Source: Deltaproteobacteria bacterium (GTDB lineage Bacteria > Desulfobacterota > DSM-4660 > Desulfatiglandales > HGW-15). From it: 64,000 nt of DNA. This document shows, piece after piece, positions 63,376 through 64,000 of the stretch. Made by a program: the position numbers and the translations under genes. Position 1 is the first letter of the stretch. Each line of letters begins with the position of its first letter. The notes beneath the pieces are model-generated. The model was not told the origin of the DNA. It did not search any database and was given only the letters and a program-made list of their open reading frames with translations. The stretch covers positions 62,001 through 126,000 of the forward strand of contig JAGVAP010000009.1 of the NCBI GenBank assembly GCA_020060215.1, written 5' to 3'.

Positions 63376-63817
63376 GATCACAGGATACAGGATGCAGGAT
63401 GCAGGATGCAAGATGCTGGACAGCCCCGCCGCTGGCCGGGGCCAGTTTGATCGGACAGGAAACCTTACAAGGTGTCAGGTTTCGGGTGTCACCCCGGTAA
63501 TCAATCCATCTCCTGACACCTGAACACTGAAACCTGAAACTTCTGACTTGACGAAGTTTAGGATGCAGGTTTCAAGATGCAAGTTGATGGAATGATGGGA
63601 TCCGGTGTGCCCGGCGTTCGACGTTCACCGCTCATCCTGCATTTATCTTTACTGGATCTTGTACCCTGGATCTTGTATCTTGCATCCTGGATCTTGTATT
63701 CCTCTGGTATAAAACTTGCTTGCCACAACGGGCGCTATCGGGGCGGGGTGCACGACCTCTTCGGAAGGGCCCCGGCGTGCAGTCGTTGTTCTGATCAACT
63801 ACATGGGAGGGAAGAAG
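63376..63817. other. Repeat-rich gap before acetoacetyl-CoA synthetase
   Basis: 442 bases with no gene. Contains tandem GGATGCAGGATGCA strings (63380-63412), interspersed repeat copy 3 (63418-63537), and GATCTTGTA/GCATCCTG strings (63640-63700) that resemble the GCATCCAGGATCAAGCATCC at 275-300. Confidence 0.7.
63418..63537 (-). repeat. Approximately 120-bp interspersed repeat, copy 3 (inverse)
   Basis: Reverse complement matches copies 1 and 2: TTTCAGTGTTCAGGTGTCAG, CCGGGGTGACACCCGAAACC, TTTCCTGTCCGATCAAACTGG. Here the inverted arms read AGGTGTCAGG and CCTGACACCT; compared with copy 1 both arms changed together, keeping the pairing. Confidence 0.85.
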
Positions 63818-64000
63818 ATGGCCAGGATGTTATGGAAGCCTTCGGAGCAAAGGGTGAGGCAGAGCAACATGTACCGGTTCATGAGTCAGGTCAACCAGAA
63901 GTACAAGAAGGACTTTGCGGATTACGATTCCCTTTACGAGTGGTCTGTTCAGAACATCCCGGATTTCTGGGCATCGGTCTGGGATTTTGTCGGGATCAAG
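63818..64000 (+). CDS. Acetoacetyl-CoA synthetase, N-terminal part
   Basis: 61 codons running off the right edge. MARMLWKPSEQRVRQSNMYR and YEWSVQNIPDFWASVWDF match the N-terminal segment of acetoacetyl-CoA synthetase/acyl-CoA ligases of the AMP-forming family. GGGAGGG lies upstream of the ATG. The active-site part is outside the window, so the exact substrate is not provable here. Confidence 0.8.
   Translation, partial: MARMLWKPSEQRVRQSNMYRFMSQVNQKYKKDFADYDSLYEWSVQNIPDFWASVWDFVGIK

Overview
The window looks like chromosomal DNA of a GC-rich anaerobic bacterium, most likely a member of the Desulfobacterota (former Deltaproteobacteria). The basis is a siroheme-decarboxylase (alternative heme pathway) gene next to hemL, an ATP synthase operon carrying only Fo genes, an Rnf complex, several soluble molybdopterin/iron-sulfur enzymes, a RACo-type ASKHA protein and an acetyl-CoA hydrolase/GNAT fusion. 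This is inference from gene content; no rRNA or other phylogenetic marker is present.

Layout. 1-3.8 kb: branched-chain amino acid type ABC importer (livG partial, livK-like, livH, livM, minus strand). 3.9-6.4 kb: DUF1992 protein, siroheme decarboxylase subunit, hemL. 6.8-8.7 kb: Fo operon atpZ-atpI-atpB-atpE ending in a good terminator. 8.7-15.1 kb: HD protein, uvrA, pdxA, a small membrane protein, an AI-2E family permease.

15.2-36 kb is the most interesting part. Two paralogous pairs of a cytoplasmic PhsA/PsrA-like molybdopterin oxidoreductase and a four-cluster Fe-S protein occur here on the minus strand. Module A (15.2-20.7 kb) adds a large SfrB/GltD-like NAD(P)H-FAD-Fe-S protein and two small proteins. 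Module B (22.7-33.3 kb) adds a complete Rnf complex (rnfC, D, G, an rnfE-rnfA fusion, rnfB), apbE and a membrane-anchored NifU/IscU-like protein. rnfB is interrupted by a single in-frame TGA exactly where the first Cys of the CX2CX4CX17C cluster motif belongs. A SECIS-like hairpin lies just downstream, so I read it as a selenocysteine-containing RnfB. An intact membrane-protein gene (34.1 kb) lies upstream of module B, and a decayed copy of the same gene lies upstream of module A (20.8-21.3 kb), so the modules probably arose by segmental duplication. A fliB-like gene sits between them. A TauE/SafE permease (34.8-36.0 kb) follows, then a membrane protein/histidine kinase/NtrC-family regulator operon with ATGA overlaps (36.8-40.2 kb). 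Candidate sigma-54 promoters lie upstream of both molybdopterin enzymes, and tandem upstream elements lie upstream of module B, which suggests this two-component system controls them.

40.6-51 kb: ASKHA (RACo-like) protein lacking its ferredoxin domain, DksA-type zinc-finger protein, tmk-holB-ricT-metG, RadC-like protein, ArfB, GAF-GGDEF protein. 51-64 kb: acetyl-CoA hydrolase/GNAT fusion; a FadR-type regulator divergent from a cluster of Fe-alcohol dehydrogenase, panB, pdxB, tripartite tricarboxylate transporter (tctBAC) and a beta-hydroxyacid dehydrogenase, with two ACCAAT/ATTGGT palindromes between; a ModF-like double ATPase; and the start of acetoacetyl-CoA synthetase.

Intergenic DNA is rich in short interspersed palindromic repeats of at least four kinds. 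No tRNA, rRNA, CRISPR array, transposase or phage gene was recognised.
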